The notes under the pieces were generated by a model, which worked only from the letters and a program-made list of their open reading frames with translations, made no database searches and was not told the DNA's origin. 64,000 nt of DNA from an uncultured Clostridia bacterium (GTDB lineage: Bacteria > Bacillota > Clostridia > TANB77 > CAG-508): positions 310,001-374,000 of the forward strand of contig CAQUUC010000001.1 of NCBI GenBank assembly GCA_948896235.1, read 5' to 3'. Below are positions 61,711-64,000 of this stretch, piece after piece. The position numbers were made by a program, and so were the translations under genes. Every line of letters begins with the position of its first letter. Within the stretch, counting starts at the first letter, position 1.

Positions 61711-63978
61711 TTAACCTCTTCCTAAAAGATGTTTTACTGTTTGTATTATTCCAAGCTTTTGTAAAAGTTTTATAAATCCTCTCCATAATGGTATATTCCA
61801 TAATCTTTCTTTTACAATAGATCTTTTGGTATGTGATGCATCTGGATAAAAAGTTCTATTATATTCATCACATAACCAAGAGTATTCCTTTTCATTTGCT
61901 AAAAAGCTCATATTTATTAGTTCTTTTGTTATTTCAAGATTATTTTTTAATCCTTCACCATTTTGTACCTTTTCTTCATTTGGTGATTTTACTGTATTTT
62001 CAAATATATTAGACATTTTTTGTATCATATGATTAATTGTAAATCCATCTAATATTTTTTTTCTACAATTTGATTTATAAAATTCTAAATTTCCTAACGC
62101 TTTATTAATTGCGTGAACATAGTTTTGTATTTCTTCTGGTTTATATTTAAAATTTTTTATTTCAGTTTCTTTTTGTAAGCAAGGCACAATTACTCCTACA
62201 TCATTAGAAATTAATTCTTTTTGTCCTCCAACATCGCTTGATATAACTGGTACTCCCATAGCAAGTGACTCATATGATGTAAGCGCTACCCCTTCCTTAA
62301 TAGAACAATTTAATGTTAAATCGCTTATAGCATAAATTTCCTTTGTTTTAGTAATGTTTCCTAAAAACATTATATTATCCATTAATTGTAATTTTCTTGC
62401 TTCAGCTTTTATACTAGAAAGCATATTTCCTTCTCCAACAACTAAAACTAAAAAGTCATTTCTTTCTTGTTTTAAGGCCTTTATAATTTGCATAAGCAAA
62501 TGTGGTCTTTTTTGGTCTGCAATTCTACAAATATAACTAATAATAAATCTTCCATTTCTATTAATATTATATTTTTTCAAAAGTTCTTCTTTGTTGTAAT
62601 TTTCAGGATTAAATTCTTTTTCATCTACACCAATATAAACTGTTTCTACATCGCTTTCATTTCTTTTAAAATAGTCTATTAATATATTTTCACTATTTTT
62701 ATTACATAATAAGGTTTTATCTATAACAGATTGTACCATACTAGAATCTCTAGAGTATCCACCATTTCTATTGTACCATTCTTCCATATGGATATAATCT
62801 ACAATTGGAACTTTAGGATATTTAGCTTTTATATATGGAAGCATTGAATAGCCAAACTTACAATTTGTATTAAAGATTAGATTGATATTATTTTTCTTTA
62901 TAATATAATTAATAAAGCTTGTCCAATATTTTTTATCTAAGAAAGTAGTTAAATCATATACAGTAGCATTTTTTTCAAACTCCTGTCTATAAGTATTTAC
63001 TGTTGGCTCTGTGGTAATAATAGTAATATCAAATTTTTCTTTATCAAGACCTGTTAATAAATCTAAATTAAATTTATCTGCTCCACCTGTAACCATCCAA
63101 GGAATCATCATTAATATATTTATTTTTCCATTTACAGTATATTTTACATCTGGAATACTTCCTACATTTTCTACAATTCCATCCCAATTATAATCTTGTT
63201 TTGGATATTGTATTGCTTCAACCCTTTTTGTTATAGTTGCTGCTGTATTTTTAATTATTTCTAATGCTCTTTCTTTATTTTCTCTTGATTTTGCAAGCTC
63301 TCCTTGTTCTTTTCTTCTATACCAAATCCCATAATAATTCATATGAACAGGAAAGTTTCCTTTTGCAATTTGTTTTAGCCAAAAATTCCAGTCTTCATTT
63401 ACAGCCTTTTCTCTTAATTCATATCCATTAACTTGGGAAAATGCCTCTTTTCTTATTATACATGCCTCAACTAAATTGTTTTCTTTTTTTAGTTTTTCAG
63501 AATCAAACCATGTATTCCAAGTATATTCCATACTATCAAATCCGATTGAATCCGAATATGCCCAAGCCGCTTTTTTATTTGTTTCCAAGGTCCAATATCC
63601 ACATTCTATAAAGGTTTTATCTAATAAGTCATCAGAATCACAAAATACTAGATATTTTGTACTTTCAGATGCTTGTTTTGCTCCATAATCTCTCGTTGCA
63701 GAAAGTCCTTCATTTTCTTTATGAAATACCTTTATTCTTTTATCTTTTTTTGCAACTTCTTCAAGTTTTAGTAAACTTTCCTCATCTTTTGAGCCATCAT
63801 CTATTATCAATAATTCAAAAAGTGGAAATGTTTGATTTAATATTGCATTAACAGATTGTTCAATATAGTCCTTATCATTATAAAAAGGTATAATAACAGA
63901 AACTACTGGTTCTTTTATTTCATATTCCTTTTTTTCTAGTAATTTACCTGGTTCTTGTGAATAATCAAATTTTTTCAT
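61711..63978 (-). CDS. Two-domain glycosyltransferase, GT2 plus GT4
   Basis: 755 residues after AGGACGTGTAAA. Residues 24-250 form a GT2 domain (VSVIIPFYNDKDYIEQ, FELLIIDDGSKDE, LVFCDSDDLLD). Residues about 285-650 form a GT4 domain (MVTGGADKFNLDLLTG, ISYICRIADQKRPHLLM, VVGEGNMLSSIK, SIKEGVALTSYESLAMGVPVI). It would add two sugars in turn to a surface glycan. The GtrII-like gene follows. The window ends just upstream, so the rest of the cluster is not seen. Confidence 0.88.
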   Translation of the reverse strand: MKKFDYSQEPGKLLEKKEYEIKEPVVSVIIPFYNDKDYIEQSVNAILNQTFPLFELLIIDDGSKDEESLLKLEEVAKKDKRIKVFHKENEGLSATRDYGAKQASESTKYLVFCDSDDLLDKTFIECGYWTLETNKKAAWAYSDSIGFDSMEYTWNTWFDSEKLKKENNLVEACIIRKEAFSQVNGYELREKAVNEDWNFWLKQIAKGNFPVHMNYYGIWYRRKEQGELAKSRENKERALEIIKNTAATITKRVEAIQYPKQDYNWDGIVENVGSIPDVKYTVNGKINILMMIPWMVTGGADKFNLDLLTGLDKEKFDITIITTEPTVNTYRQEFEKNATVYDLTTFLDKKYWTSFINYIIKKNNINLIFNTNCKFGYSMLPYIKAKYPKVPIVDYIHMEEWYNRNGGYSRDSSMVQSVIDKTLLCNKNSENILIDYFKRNESDVETVYIGVDEKEFNPENYNKEELLKKYNINRNGRFIISYICRIADQKRPHLLMQIIKALKQERNDFLVLVVGEGNMLSSIKAEARKLQLMDNIMFLGNITKTKEIYAISDLTLNCSIKEGVALTSYESLAMGVPVISSDVGGQKELISNDVGVIVPCLQKETEIKNFKYKPEEIQNYVHAINKALGNLEFYKSNCRKKILDGFTINHMIQKMSNIFENTVKSPNEEKVQNGEGLKNNLEITKELINMSFLANEKEYSWLCDEYNRTFYPDASHTKRSIVKERLWNIPLWRGFIKLLQKLGIIQTVKHLLGRG

Positions 63979-64000
63979 TTTACACGTCCTTTTTTATTTA

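Overview
The window looks like the chromosome of a very AT-rich, spore-forming Clostridia-type Firmicute, probably an uncultured gut anaerobe. Supporting signs are strong AGGAGG ribosome sites, AGA as the usual arginine codon, and the sporulation genes sigK, spoVFB, yabP and yabQ. Fermentation (pta, ackA), purine synthesis (guaA, guaB, purH), amino-acid genes (lysC, asnB, cysE, L-serine dehydratase), rho, prfB and RNase P RNA are also present.

The main observation concerns the codon CGG. In every gene of native, AT-rich composition, an in-frame CGG is never needed as arginine. At 16 sites in 11 genes, the conserved protein continues only if the ribosome moves +1 at the CGG, so that the C is skipped and the following GGN is read as glycine. 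The genes are a DUF218 protein, a GNAT acetyltransferase, an RluA-family synthase, lysC, prfB (three sites), an RsmB/NOP2 methyltransferase, a DUF368 protein (two), cysE (two), asnB, a peroxiredoxin and trxB (two). The glycines lie in near-invariant motifs such as AAPGGKTTQ, HPGATIG, ASGAGGQ and MCGLVGF. Out-of-frame CGG triplets (AAC GGA, GAC GGT and similar) are common and harmless. This points to the codon in the ribosomal A site, not to random sequencing errors or gene decay. prfB also has the classical CTT TGA C +1 site, so it would need four frameshifts. I know of no described bacterial system of this kind.

A second, contrasting class consists of short, GC-richer genes of unknown function. 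Each has its own ribosome site, most have a strong terminator, and they sit singly between core genes: 1123-1458, 1862-2047, 22637-23206 (between pta and ackA), 26853-27062, 40735-41067, 43745-43900, 52691-52888 and 53212-53448. Four of them use CGG as an ordinary arginine codon, six times in all. They look acquired from a standard-code donor.

Layout. 1-6.3 kb: broken phosphoesterase, small RNA candidate, HAD phosphatase, DUF218 protein, nuclease, RlmD-like methyltransferase. 6.3-20.1 kb: a run of small accessory enzymes on the plus strand (truncated dehydrogenase, broken cupin, NUDIX, MBL-fold, 2H-type, HD, attenuator-controlled GNAT, M20 peptidase, SDR, ATP-grasp, PHP, hydrolase, GH2, HAD, AAA ATPase). 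20.1-30.9 kb: rnpB, RluA-type synthase, pta, ackA, guaB, guaA, NUDIX, EamA, spoVFB. 31-45 kb: SOS-type LysM gene, Xer recombinase, serine dehydratase, rho, divIC-like, yabQ, yabP, MFS, purH, lysC, prfB, sigK. 45-60.2 kb: glycoamylase-family protein, rsmB, DUF368, U32 protein, cysE, asnB, peroxiredoxin, small membrane and regulatory proteins, and a thioredoxin/CcdA redox cluster. 60.2-64 kb: surface-glycan glycosyltransferases. No tRNA, CRISPR array or complete insertion sequence was seen.
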